Assembly: GCA_038248985.1 (NCBI GenBank)
Contig: JBBRWV010000017.1
Location: forward strand, 1 to 41,269
DNA from: JBBRWV01 sp038248985
GTDB lineage: Bacteria > Planctomycetota > Phycisphaerae > WQYP01
DNA: 41,269 bases
Direction: 5' to 3'
The notes below the pieces were generated by a model, which had not been told where the DNA came from, made no database searches, and was given only the letters and a program-made list of their open reading frames with translations. Within the stretch, counting starts at the first letter, position 1, and every line of letters begins with the position of its first letter. Of this stretch, positions 23,830-31,887 are shown piece after piece. The translations under genes were made by a program, and so were the position numbers.

Positions 23830-24573
23830 TTAATTCTTGCGGGCGATCTCCGCTAGGCTTTCTTCGACCAGCCGGTTCTGATCATCAACCGTCACGTTGC
23901 GCTGCAATATGCGCCGCGCGACCGCCAAACCAAGATCGGCCGCATGGGCATTGATTTCTGAAATCGCCTGCGACTTTGCCGCATCGATATCCTTGAGTGT
24001 TCGATCTTTGAGGGCCAGGCTGTCTGCTTCCGCCTGATGCTTGATGGAATCGGCCAACTTCTGGGCATCCACCTTGGCCTGTGCAAGTTGCTGACTCGCC
24101 TGCCGCTGCACTTCCACCATTTTGGCCTCAAGTTCGCGACCGGCAATCTCCGCGTCACTCTTGGCTTTGGCAGCACCTTCGACAGCGTTGCGTATGGCCT
24201 CCTCGCGCGTCTTCAGCCCCGCCAGGATGGGCTTCCACGCGAACTTGCCCAGGACCAGCAGCAGTAGACCAAACACGACTACCGCGACCACCGACGATCC
24301 AAAGTCAGGATTCATGAGGCTGGGCTCTTTATCATGGCCCCCTTTTTTGTCATGCGCATCAGCGGTCGCTTCGTGCTTGTCTGCAGCGGTTGCACCGACC
24401 ATATGCTTGGCGGATTCAGCGTTGTGCTCCGTGTGGGCGTTGGCCGCCGGCTCCGATGTGGCACTTGTCGTGGCTGTGGCAGGTTGCTCCAGCGCTTCGT
24501 CGGCCGCATTCACTGCGACGGAAAAGCAAAGCAGCAACAGCGCCGTCAGCATCGTAAGAAAGCGAAATTTCAT
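23830..24573 (-). CDS. atpF: ATP synthase subunit b with signal peptide and periplasmic extension
   Basis: The peripheral-stalk subunit b, 247 residues, about 80-90 longer than usual. The extra length is N-terminal: a signal-peptide-like segment (residues 1-23, ending VNA), then about 68 residues rich in Ala, Thr, His, Asp and Lys with six His (47, 50, 57, 67, 74, 80). The usual membrane anchor follows (about 92-109, VVAVVVFGLLLLVLGKFAWK), then the long charged helix (KTREEAIRNAVEGAAKAKSD and onward). The extension should face the periplasm. AGGAG lies 5 bases before the ATG. A strong terminator (24703-24735) separates this gene from atpE upstream, so it may need read-through or a promoter in the 129 bases between. 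Confidence 0.93.
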   Translation of the reverse strand: MKFRFLTMLTALLLLCFSVAVNAADEALEQPATATTSATSEPAANAHTEHNAESAKHMVGATAADKHEATADAHDKKGGHDKEPSLMNPDFGSSVVAVVVFGLLLLVLGKFAWKPILAGLKTREEAIRNAVEGAAKAKSDAEIAGRELEAKMVEVQRQASQQLAQAKVDAQKLADSIKHQAEADSLALKDRTLKDIDAAKSQAISEINAHAADLGLAVARRILQRNVTVDDQNRLVEESLAEIARKN

Positions 24574-24702
24574 AAGGCTCCTAGGGAGATGGCAAGAGCA
24601 GAGATGCTAATCCAGTTGGAGGATTTCATCAATCGCACAGAGGGCAATACGATTGCACTTACTTAGGCGTCGACTGTCGCAGTCGCGTTTCTCACTAAAG
24701 AC

Positions 24703-24735
24703 AAAAAGGCCCGGGTTGCGTCCCGGGCCTTTTTT
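24703..24735 (-). terminator. Strong intrinsic terminator between atpE and atpF
   Basis: AAAAAGGCCCGGG (24703-24715) pairs perfectly with CCCGGGCCTTTTT (24722-24734) around the 6-base loop TTGCGT. Read on the minus strand, it follows the atpE stop by about 11 bases and is continued by a TTTTTGTCTTT tract. It is one of the strongest hairpins in the window and lies inside what is otherwise one operon. It is symmetrical, so it could also act on plus-strand transcripts. Confidence 0.9.
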
Positions 24736-24745
24736 GGTCTTCCCA

Positions 24746-25030
24746 TTAGACGAGCTTGTTCATGACCAGCAGGCCGATTACCAAACCGAAGAATGTGAAC
24801 CCTTCGATAAGGGCCGCAGCGATGATCATGTTCGTCCCGATCGAACCCTTGGCTTCCGGCTGACGGGCAATGGCTTCCACGGCGCTGCCGCCGATGTGGC
24901 CGATGCCGCGCGCCGCGCCCATGATGCCGATGCCTGCACCGATCATGATGCCGGCGGCACCCAGGCCGATGCCGAGATTGCCGTAGTTATTCACGACGGT
25001 AGGGGCTGCTTGTGCGAGAATTTCGAACAT
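24746..25030 (-). CDS. atpE: ATP synthase subunit c
   Basis: The ring-forming subunit of the membrane rotor, 94 residues from the ATG at 25030, which has CAGGAG 7 bases upstream. An upstream in-frame start would overlap that site. Two membrane helices (about 17-47 and 66-92) flank the polar RQP loop (57-59). The Gly-rich first helix includes GAGIGIMGAARG. The ion-binding carboxylate is Glu76 in ALIEGFTFF. The residue after it is Gly, not Ser/Thr, and the first helix lacks the Gln of sodium-type rings, so proton coupling is expected. A terminator follows directly. Confidence 0.96.
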   Translation of the reverse strand: MFEILAQAAPTVVNNYGNLGIGLGAAGIMIGAGIGIMGAARGIGHIGGSAVEAIARQPEAKGSIGTNMIIAAALIEGFTFFGLVIGLLVMNKLV

Positions 25031-25167
25031 GTGTGACTCCTGCCCGGTTGGGCTAAGCGATTCGTCTGCGGGTATCAAATGTCGCAGAGGAACCTAAATG
25101 TATCTCCGACGTTTCAATCAAAGGGGCTTCGGCGTCGGCTACCAGCCCAAAATCAGGCCTTGACTCG

Positions 25168-26163
25168 TCAGTGTTCCGGCGCGACCGCGCTGCCAATGAA
25201 CAAGGTGGTCAAGAATGTAAAAATGTACGCCTGCAGAAAGCAGACGAAAACTTCAAGAATACTCAGCGCCGCCGACCCGATGGCAATGGGTATGGAAACC
25301 CCGATCTTCGTGTAAAGAGTCACGCCGTGAACGGTGAACGGAATCATGATGAGGAGCGACGCCAGAATAAGGTGGCCGGCGATCATGTTGGCAAACAAAC
25401 GAACGCACAGTGCGAAAGGCTTGACCAGTGCGCCCAACATTTCCAGGATCAAAAGGCCGAACCAGAGTGTAAGGTCCATGACCTTAATACCCGTTTCGGG
25501 ATGCGGCGCGAAATTCCACAGATATCGGAGGCCACCCACGGGAACCGCCACAATGAAGTTCCGCCCTTCCGGGCCATGGTGGGCGTGCGGGTCGCCATGA
25601 CCGTGCGCCCCGTGATGATGGTGCGGATCAAGCGAGGGATCCATCGCCATGCGTACCTGCTGGCTGACGCCGCCAATGTGTATCGTCAGAAAGGTCATGA
25701 TCGCCAGCGTGCCGGTGACGACCCAGTTACCCGTGGCAGTACCCCAGAAATGAGGGGCCGTCCCGCCCGTGACGATGTTGGCAATTTGGCCCAGCGGAAG
25801 CATGCCCAGCAGATTACAGAAGAGGATGAAGAAGAAGACCGTCCACAGAAACGGGGTGAAGCGATCGGTATTCTCTTTCAAGGCCGGGCGGAAAACCTCG
25901 GTGCGCAGGAACGACAAGATAGCTTCGAAAAAATTGTGCAAACCCGATGGAATGGTGTTGGTGCGGGCCTTGGCGCCCACATACAGAAAAGCGATCAGCA
26001 TCACCACGCCCACCACAATCATCGTGAACTGATGGTTGGTGAAGTGAAAAACGTGCCCGAAAAGGCTGTACTGCCATTCATAAATGGGATGCGCTACGAC
26101 ATGCGTCAGCGGATTGTCGCCCGAGGCCAGCGTGCCAGTGAAGATAGATGCAATCATCGACAT
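25168..26163 (-). CDS. atpB: ATP synthase subunit a with His-rich loop
   Basis: The stator channel subunit, 331 residues. Membrane segments are at about 46-63, 105-125, 146-165, 228-250 and 260-325. The essential Arg is Arg255 in ALCVRLFANMIAGH. The C-terminal hairpin reads LEVFVCFLQAYIFTFL, as in other a subunits. Between the third and fourth segments lies an insertion (about 176-200) with nine His, including HHHH, GAHGHGD and AHHG. In E. coli subunit a this loop faces the cytoplasm. The insertion explains the length above the usual 240-290 residues. Ribosome-binding sequence before the ATG is weak (GGAG about 14 bases away). A 137-base spacer separates it from atpE. Confidence 0.95.
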   Translation of the reverse strand: MSMIASIFTGTLASGDNPLTHVVAHPIYEWQYSLFGHVFHFTNHQFTMIVVGVVMLIAFLYVGAKARTNTIPSGLHNFFEAILSFLRTEVFRPALKENTDRFTPFLWTVFFFILFCNLLGMLPLGQIANIVTGGTAPHFWGTATGNWVVTGTLAIMTFLTIHIGGVSQQVRMAMDPSLDPHHHHGAHGHGDPHAHHGPEGRNFIVAVPVGGLRYLWNFAPHPETGIKVMDLTLWFGLLILEMLGALVKPFALCVRLFANMIAGHLILASLLIMIPFTVHGVTLYTKIGVSIPIAIGSAALSILEVFVCFLQAYIFTFLTTLFIGSAVAPEH

Positions 26164-26230
26164 ATATTTTTCGTTCGCTCCGACGTGGAAAATGAGCGGC
26201 TATTGTCCGCGACCCACGCATTTCGTCAAG

Positions 26231-26737
26231 TTACCGCGTCGCCTTGCTGCTCAGCCACGCTGCACAAGCGGTTTCAGCCGCCAAAACCGGGAAATATAAC
26301 CCGAGTGTCCAATACGCAAGGCTCATTTTGTCCAGGCCCCATGCGGGCGAGAATGCCAGAATCAGACCAAACAGCAATGCCCCGCAACGAATAATCATCC
26401 CGAGAACCGACGCCTGAATAATGGCCAGCACGCCCCGCTTCATAAAGAAAACCGCAGGCAACGCCGCCAAGACGCCCGCCACGATGGTAATAATCGCAGC
26501 CCCAAACATCTCCACCGCCATCAGCGGCAGCGTCAGGCTGGTCAGCAAGACATACCCAATCGCCATCGTCAGAGCCACCGTCAGCGGAGTCGCAATCAGA
26601 AACAGCGTGCCCGGCGTCAGCGCAATCTTGATATTGATTTCCGGACCCACAATGGGCTTGTTTTCAATCGCGGGTTTGGTCGCGGTCGCCGTATGCATCC
26701 TTTGGACAAGTTCCGGTTGGTTCATGATGGTGGTCAT
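26231..26737 (-). CDS. atpI: ATP synthase subunit I-like membrane protein
   Basis: A 168-residue protein with four hydrophobic segments (about 44-68, 74-98, 108-130 and 138-160). Position between the AtpZ-like gene and atpB, size and topology match the AtpI/ATP-synt_I group, which helps assemble the c ring or supports Mg/Ca handling. Sequence signature is weak, so position carries most of the call. The N-terminal 40 residues are polar. GAGGT lies about 5 bases before the ATG at 26737. The gap to atpB is 67 bases. Confidence 0.75.
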   Translation of the reverse strand: MTTIMNQPELVQRMHTATATKPAIENKPIVGPEINIKIALTPGTLFLIATPLTVALTMAIGYVLLTSLTLPLMAVEMFGAAIITIVAGVLAALPAVFFMKRGVLAIIQASVLGMIIRCGALLFGLILAFSPAWGLDKMSLAYWTLGLYFPVLAAETACAAWLSSKATR

Positions 26738-26755
26738 AAGGCACCTCTGTGAGAG

Positions 26756-27076
26756 TCACTTCTTCTTGGGTTTGTCCGCGTTGAGGGCTTCCTTGATGAG
26801 CAAGTACATGTTGCCGACCAAGGCGATGAGCGTCAGGGTGATAATGGCGACATTGTTCCAGCCTTGCCACTGGTCAATCTTGTAGCCCGCGAAGGCGAAA
26901 AGCCCGATGCTTCCGGCAAACTGGAGTCCGAGTCCGGCGTACGCCCAAGGTGATTTTTCATGGCTGTCTGGCAAAGGTGGCTTCTGGTGTTCGGGCAAGC
27001 CAGAGGAGCGGTTGGCCAGATCGTCGAGGTAGGACTTTTTCTTGTCGTCAGAAGGGTCGATAGGTTGCTTCAACAT
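26756..27076 (-). CDS. atpZ: AtpZ/AtpI family F-ATPase accessory protein
   Basis: A 106-residue protein with a charged, Pro-rich N-terminal 43 residues and two membrane segments (about 46-63 and 74-95). The sequence GLGLQFAGSIGLFAFAGYKI followed by DQWQG is the pattern of the short ATPase gene 1 family, where Gly-rich helix 1 ends in a G-x-x-x-D. The C-terminus is Lys-rich. It is the first gene of the ATP synthase operon, 18 bases before atpI. A candidate promoter lies just upstream. Confidence 0.82.
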   Translation of the reverse strand: MLKQPIDPSDDKKKSYLDDLANRSSGLPEHQKPPLPDSHEKSPWAYAGLGLQFAGSIGLFAFAGYKIDQWQGWNNVAIITLTLIALVGNMYLLIKEALNADKPKKK

Positions 27077-27100
27077 CGATTGTGGTCCACTTCTTCGTAT

Positions 27101-27128
27101 ATTGTACTTTTATTCACAGTCAAATCAA
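27101..27128 (-). promoter_or_regulatory. Candidate sigma-70-type promoter of the ATP synthase operon
   Basis: On the minus strand TTGATT (27123-27128) and TACAAT (27101-27106) are 16 bases apart. Transcription would start around 27094, leaving a leader of about 18 bases before atpZ. A DnaA-box-like nonamer (27110-27118) overlaps the spacer. Confidence 0.5.
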
Positions 27129-27363
27129 GATAATTGCGCCCAATTTCACAATGTTCACAAAGTGCGATTCTATAAGAGCTTGTCACTACTAGTGTTGTAT
27201 TTCACGAAGTTTATGCGCGCGCCATCCATAAGGATATCTCCTAGTAATCTATCGACATTAATGGACTAATTAATCTCTATATTTCGCTGCTGCAACGAAC
27301 CCCCAAAAGGTTTCGCAACCTCAATGTTGACAAATACTTACAAAGAACAACACCGGCCGTAGA

Positions 27364-27403
27364 CAAAACTCCAAACGCTCCCGCCTTCGAAAACGCTGGA
27401 GTT
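27364..27403 (-). terminator. Possible terminator after purA
   Basis: AACTCCA (27367-27373) can pair with TGGAGTT (27397-27403) around a long loop. Read on the minus strand, the stem is followed by TTGTC after its own terminal TT. The stem is short and the loop large, so this is weak. Confidence 0.3.
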
Positions 27404-27452
27404 ATCCACCTCCCGACATTCCATTTTGGGGATAAATAGCGGGCCACGCAAC

Positions 27453-28805
27453 CTACCTTATCAGCGTCTGATGCCGCCCCGGACCTATCGATATGATCTT
27501 CACCGGGACACCAATGTGATGCTCAATCCGCAGAATGTAACTCTGCGCGTTCTTCGGCAGCGCCTTAAATGATGTCGCCGCCGTGATATCTTCCGACCAG
27601 CCCGCCAGCGTCTCGTAAATCGGCTCCGCCGTCGCCAGTTCCACCGCATCCGCTGGAAACCACTCCACCGCCTGCGTTACCCCCCCACCATCGGTGATCT
27701 TGTACCCCGTGCAAATCTTCAGTTCATCGAACGTCGAAAGCACATCCAGCAACATGATGGATACGGCAGTGGCACCTGAAATCGCGATCGAATAACGCAG
27801 CGCCACCGTATCGAGCCATCCGCACCGCCGCGGGCGCCCCGTGGTCGTGCCATACTCGTGGCCACGCTCCCGGATCTTTTCCCCCAGCGCATTGTTGAGC
27901 TCCGTCGGAAATGGCCCCGAACCTACCCGTGTCGAATACGCCTTGACGACGCCCAACGTCGTGTCTACCGCTTTCGCAGGCAACCCCGTGCCGACCGACA
28001 ACCCCGTGCCGCAATTCGATGAAGTGACAAACGGAAATGTCCCATGATCCAGATCGAGCAGAACGGCGTTGGCCCCTTCGAAGAGCATGCGCTTGCCCGA
28101 GTTCCATGCTTTATGCAGAAGCTGCGTGGTGTCCGTGATGTACGGGCGCAGCAGCTCGCCACAGGCGCGGTATTGCTCAAAGATCGGCTTCCAATCAAGC
28201 GCCTCTGCCCCATAAACGGCCTTCAAAATCGCATTTTTCTCCGGCACAATGCGCATCAGCTTTTCCGTAAGCCGGCCATCATCCAAAATATCTGCCAAGC
28301 GAATAGCCGTGGAGCGATTGGCCTTGTCCGCATAACACGGCCCAATGCCGCGGCCCGTGGTCCCCAGTTTTCCACCCGCCGCCTTGGCCTCCGCCAGTTG
28401 ATCCTGCAATTTGTGATAGGGAAGAACAACCTGGGCATTGGCGGAGAGTTTCAAGTTGGATTCAATGACCACGCCCTGCGAAGAAAGCCCGTCAATTTCC
28501 TCCAGCGTCTTGATGGGATCGATCACGACGCCCGAGCAGATAACAGACGTCACGCCAGGACGCAGAATGCCTATCGGTATAAGGTGAAAGCGATATTTGT
28601 TGGCCCCCACTTCCACTTTGTGCCCCGCGTTGGAGCCGCCATTCCAGCGCACCGCCAGATCGTAATCGCCCGAAAGCAAATCGATAATTTTGCCTTTGCC
28701 TTCGTCCCCCCACTGCAGGCCCACAATGGACGTATTGCCCAGCGCCGGGATCAGCGGGCTCGTGACCGGTGCATTCGCGGACGCGGGAAGAGTATCGGTT
28801 GTCAT
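27453..28805 (-). CDS. purA: Adenylosuccinate synthetase
   Basis: A cytoplasmic enzyme joining IMP and aspartate with GTP, the first committed step from IMP to AMP. It has 450 residues from the ATG at 28805, which has GAGGGG 7 bases upstream. The longer open frame to 28955 is Arg/Pro-rich and overlaps the spacer. The GTP-binding loop is QWGDEGKGK (31-39). Further family signatures are GTTGRGIGPCYADK, LDLDHGTFPFVTSSNC and GTTTGRPRRCGWLD. The N-terminal 27 residues before TSIVGL are an unstructured leader, slightly longer than usual. It stands alone, with the ATP synthase operon beyond a 376-base spacer. Confidence 0.97.
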   Translation of the reverse strand: MTTDTLPASANAPVTSPLIPALGNTSIVGLQWGDEGKGKIIDLLSGDYDLAVRWNGGSNAGHKVEVGANKYRFHLIPIGILRPGVTSVICSGVVIDPIKTLEEIDGLSSQGVVIESNLKLSANAQVVLPYHKLQDQLAEAKAAGGKLGTTGRGIGPCYADKANRSTAIRLADILDDGRLTEKLMRIVPEKNAILKAVYGAEALDWKPIFEQYRACGELLRPYITDTTQLLHKAWNSGKRMLFEGANAVLLDLDHGTFPFVTSSNCGTGLSVGTGLPAKAVDTTLGVVKAYSTRVGSGPFPTELNNALGEKIRERGHEYGTTTGRPRRCGWLDTVALRYSIAISGATAVSIMLLDVLSTFDELKICTGYKITDGGGVTQAVEWFPADAVELATAEPIYETLAGWSEDITAATSFKALPKNAQSYILRIEHHIGVPVKIISIGPGRHQTLIR

Positions 28806-29027
28806 AAGGATCCCCTCGGGTAGAAAAGGCCGGTCGCGGGACGGTGGAACACTCGGTGGGTGTCGACGGAAAGTCGTCACTGCGCGGAAAAATTGCAGCG
28901 CCTGAAAATAGCGGGACCGCGCAACGACTGCAAGGCGCAAGCCCCACGAATCCACGGTATCCTCCGCCGCCCCTTATCGTTATGATTATCTGGCACGCAA
29001 AAAGGTCTATTTCAGGAGCGCCGTGGT

Positions 29028-29264
29028 ATGAACATGTCGAACCAACGAAGTTACAGCCTGCTGTTGGCATTGCTGGCCGCGACCATCGTGGGAACATCTC
29101 TGGCGGGCTGCAATTCTCAACGCGGTTTGTTTTCCGATGACGACATCACCACCCGAAATCGCTTGCGCTATTTCGAAGGCGAATCCGCGCGGGAAACAAC
29201 AGAATCACGCCGGCAATCCTCCGGCATGGGCTTCGGATTTCCCACCGGGGGCGGAGCACAATAA
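29028..29264 (+). CDS. Small lipoprotein of unknown function
   Basis: A 78-residue protein. A signal sequence (about residues 9-27, LLLALLAATIVGTSLAG) ends in the lipobox LAGC with Cys28, so it should be lipidated and anchored in a membrane. The mature 51 residues are polar, with an acidic/basic mix (DDDITTRNRLRYFEGESARE), and end in a Gly-rich tail. CAGGAG lies 9 bases before the ATG. A second ATG two codons in is possible. It is divergent from purA. There is no recognisable domain. Confidence 0.75.
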   Translation: MNMSNQRSYSLLLALLAATIVGTSLAGCNSQRGLFSDDDITTRNRLRYFEGESARETTESRRQSSGMGFGFPTGGGAQ

Positions 29265-29467
29265 CCCTCCCACCACCGACATCGGGCGACAGCTTGGTAC
29301 GCGAAGTTTGTCAATGGGGGTTGAATTCTCTCAACACGCGCATAGCATGATAGATCAGGCAGGCATTTCTAGTGGCCGACTGCATCATCACGTCGGTCGC
29401 ATTGAGCAGTCGTATGTAACGTCCATCGAACGATGCCGGACACGTGTGTTTTAACAAGTGAGTTGAC

Positions 29468-30157
29468 ATGCATGGCACGATCTCAGAAATGACCACCACC
29501 ATCGACGCACAGGAATTTCTCGAACAACTCGGTCCCACACTCTTTAACGGCAAATTGGAAGACGCGGCGGGTGCCATCCGCAAACGCTGGAACCCTGAAC
29601 AAATCACCCAATTACTGCAAAGCCCCTGCCCTGATGTTCGCAAGGTTGCCGCCCTCGGGTTGGCGTTGGTGGGGGATCGCAGCACCGTGCGTCCCCTCGC
29701 GATTGCCCTGCATGATCCGGACCAGATGGTGAATCAGCTTGCCGAACACGCCCTCTGGACGATCTGGTTTCGCCTCGGAAAACCGGAAGCCGTGCGTCTG
29801 GTGAAGTTGGGGAACCGCCACCTGCAACACAACAATCACTATTGTGCAATTGAGCAATTCAGTCATGCGATTGAACTGGATGCAGACTTCCCCGAAGCCT
29901 ACAACCAGCTCGCCATCGCCCTGTATTTGTCCGATCTATTTGAAGATGCCGTCAAGAATTGCCGCGCGGCCCTGGCGCGCATGCCGGAGCATTTCGGCGC
30001 GATGGCAAGCATGGGACACTCTTACGCCCACCTCGGTTGCTGGGGACAGGCCAAAAAGTGCTATCGACTCGCCTTGGCCATTCATCCGCGACTGGAGGGC
30101 ATTCAAGCCTCCCTGACCCAGATCAATGCCCTCTTGAAAGAAACGGATGCTGCCTAA
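29468..30157 (+). CDS. HEAT-repeat and TPR protein
   Basis: A 229-residue cytoplasmic protein, with no signal peptide. After an N-terminal helix, residues about 55-105 form HEAT-like helices (SPCPDVRKVAALGLALVGDR, VNQLAEHALWTIWFRLGKPE). Residues about 110-225 form three TPR-type helical hairpins (HYCAIEQFSHAIELDADFPE, LSDLFEDAVKNCRAALARMP, GCWGQAKKCYRLALAIHPRL). Such repeats serve protein-protein binding. AAGTGAG lies about 7 bases before the ATG at 29468. An ATG at 29489 is an alternative without a site. A 138-base spacer separates it from the ygfZ-like gene. The partner is unknown. Confidence 0.8.
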   Translation: MHGTISEMTTTIDAQEFLEQLGPTLFNGKLEDAAGAIRKRWNPEQITQLLQSPCPDVRKVAALGLALVGDRSTVRPLAIALHDPDQMVNQLAEHALWTIWFRLGKPEAVRLVKLGNRHLQHNNHYCAIEQFSHAIELDADFPEAYNQLAIALYLSDLFEDAVKNCRAALARMPEHFGAMASMGHSYAHLGCWGQAKKCYRLALAIHPRLEGIQASLTQINALLKETDAA

Positions 30158-30295
30158 TGGACCAAAGCGGGGCGGCGGCGACAAATCGTTTTTATATGAA
30201 GCGCCCCAAAATACCCCGGCATCACCACGCAAAACCGCGCGCATGCGTGCTATGATGCCGCCAAAAACGCCTCCTACAATAGACAGGTTTCATAA

Positions 30296-31444
30296 ATGCC
30301 CACCCACCCTCTCCAACCCTTCCATGAGCAAACCGAAGCCGCGTTTCTGCCCTACGGCGACGAACTGCAGATCGTTGAAAGCTATGGCGAAATGGAAGCC
30401 GAATATGCCGCCTTGCGCAAATCCGTTGCCCTGATGGATGCCCCCCACCGCGGCGTCGTTATCCTCACCGGCCAGGACCGCCTCGCCTTTCTACATAATA
30501 AAGTGACCAACGAAACCGCCAAGCTCCAACCCGGCCAAGGCTGCTACGCGTATCTGCTGAACCTCAAAGGACGCATCGTGCTCGACATGGTCATCCTGCA
30601 TGGCGCGGATGCCACCCTGGTCGACCTCGACATCCGCGAAGTTCCGCGCTTCATGAGCATCATGGAAAAGTATATTTTCTCGGAAGATGTGCAACTGCTC
30701 GATGCCACGCAGCAGTTGGCTCGCCTGACGCTGATGGGTCCCCACGCCGCTGAACTGCTGCATAAAATCACCAGTGAATCCACCGCCAGTTTGACCCGGG
30801 ATTTTCAGCACCTGCGCTGTCTCATCGAAAAAGCCGTCGTGACCATTTTTCGCCAGGATATCACCGGCGAAGCCGGCTACGAATTGCTCGTCCCGCGCGA
30901 TCATTTGGTCACCCTCTGGCAGATCCTCCACGAAACCGGCGCCGGCACCGCGCACCCCTCTCCCGCAGCTTCTAGCGGATTGGGACTTCGCCCGATTGGA
31001 TGGTCCGCCTTCAACATTGCCCGCGTCGAAGCCGGAACACCCCTCTGGGGCATCGATATCACCGACAACTATCTGCCCATGGAAACCGGGCCTTGGTACG
31101 CCCGCGCCGTCAGCGTCACCAAAGGCTGTTATCTCGGCCAGGAAATCGTCGCGCGCATGCACGCCCACAAAACCGTCGCACGAATGCTGGTGGGCCTGCG
31201 AATCGAAGGACCATGCCTGCCCGTCGCCGGCACCGAAATTTTCGCCGGAACCCAGCAAGTGGGCATCGTGACCAGTTCCACCCTCTCCCCCATGCTCGGC
31301 GCGGCCCCTGTCGCGCTAGGCTACGTAAAGAAAGCCTTTTCCACCGCAGGCCAGCAAGTCGAAGTTCTGGCCGAAGGCGGCCGCGCCCAGGCGACGGTGC
31401 GCGAACTGCCCCTGTGGACCAAGTCGCCCGCCGGAACATACTGA
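30296..31444 (+). CDS. ygfZ: YgfZ/GcvT-like folate-binding protein
   Basis: A 382-residue protein of the YgfZ/CAF17 family, which uses tetrahydrofolate to support assembly or repair of iron-sulfur clusters. The family signature K-G-C-Y-x-G-Q-E is at 276-283 (Cys278). The GcvT-type fold is visible in RLAFLHNKVTNETAKLQPGQ and GEAGYELLVP. The C-terminal barrel contains LGYVKKAFSTAGQQVEV. The length is greater than E. coli YgfZ (about 326) because of inserts, including a low-complexity loop at about 214-229. It lacks glycine-cleavage neighbours, which favours YgfZ over GcvT. A pseudo-receiver gene follows 30 bases later. Confidence 0.88.
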   Translation: MPTHPLQPFHEQTEAAFLPYGDELQIVESYGEMEAEYAALRKSVALMDAPHRGVVILTGQDRLAFLHNKVTNETAKLQPGQGCYAYLLNLKGRIVLDMVILHGADATLVDLDIREVPRFMSIMEKYIFSEDVQLLDATQQLARLTLMGPHAAELLHKITSESTASLTRDFQHLRCLIEKAVVTIFRQDITGEAGYELLVPRDHLVTLWQILHETGAGTAHPSPAASSGLGLRPIGWSAFNIARVEAGTPLWGIDITDNYLPMETGPWYARAVSVTKGCYLGQEIVARMHAHKTVARMLVGLRIEGPCLPVAGTEIFAGTQQVGIVTSSTLSPMLGAAPVALGYVKKAFSTAGQQVEVLAEGGRAQATVRELPLWTKSPAGTY

Positions 31445-31474
31445 AATCGAACCCCTATTTCTCACGAGGCTTTC

Positions 31475-31840
31475 ATGCGGGTATTAAGCATTGGTCAATG
31501 TGGCTATGACGATTCGCAGCTCGCACGCGCCGTACGCGAAGTCGGCGCCACGCTCGAACGCGCCCTTGACGCCGACGATGCCCTGAAAATGCTCGCGGCA
31601 AATAAGTATGCCCTGGTCCTCGTCAATCGCGTGTTCGATGCCGATGGCGAATCAGGTGTCGACTTTATTTCTGCTGCCCGAAAAACTGGACACGCTCCCC
31701 CTCTGATGCTCGTCAGCGACTATCCCGAAGCCCAGGCCAAGGCCGTTGCCGAAGGAGCACTCCTCGGGTTTGGCAAGAGCGCCCTCGGAACCGCAGAGGT
31801 ATCCGCGCTACTCCGCCAAGTGCTCGCCGCCCCACCGTAA
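31475..31840 (+). CDS. Receiver-like protein lacking the phosphorylated Asp
   Basis: A 121-residue single-domain protein with a CheY-like layout: MRVLSIGQ as strand 1, the YALVLVNRVFD strand 3 region, PPLMLVSDYP with the Ser/Thr position, and GFGKSA with the conserved Lys101. The phosphoacceptor Asp at the end of strand 3 is replaced by Asn51, and the acidic pair after strand 1 is displaced to YDD (11-13). It is therefore probably not phosphorylated in the usual way. GAGG lies shortly before the ATG. The 30-base gap from the YgfZ-like gene suggests co-transcription. It could be an interaction module or a constitutively on or off relic. Confidence 0.75.
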   Translation: MRVLSIGQCGYDDSQLARAVREVGATLERALDADDALKMLAANKYALVLVNRVFDADGESGVDFISAARKTGHAPPLMLVSDYPEAQAKAVAEGALLGFGKSALGTAEVSALLRQVLAAPP

Positions 31841-31887
31841 CCGATCTAAACCCCGCTCGCCCAACACCCCCCAAAAAACCGGCCAGG

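Larger units (their letters stand above)
27077..27452. other. AT-rich spacer between purA and the ATP synthase operon
   Basis: No gene was found in these 376 bases. About 27090-27300 is visibly AT-rich compared with the rest of the window. It holds a candidate minus-strand promoter for the atp operon. It also has a perfect DnaA-box-type nonamer TTATTCACA at 27110-27118, an 8-of-9 match TTATCCACC at 27402-27410, and a close pair of TTCACAA words around 27142-27158. An imperfect hairpin after purA may act as its terminator. An origin of replication is possible but not supported by gene context such as dnaA or dnaN. Confidence 0.5.

Noticed and set aside
25171..26394. Plus-strand frame of 407 codons opposite atpB/atpI
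   Set aside because: Arg/Gln/His-rich antisense translation. The minus-strand genes are certain.
27077..27452. Confident replication origin call
   Set aside because: Only one perfect DnaA-type nonamer and one near match were found, with no dnaA, dnaN, gidA or parAB nearby. Reported as an observation only.
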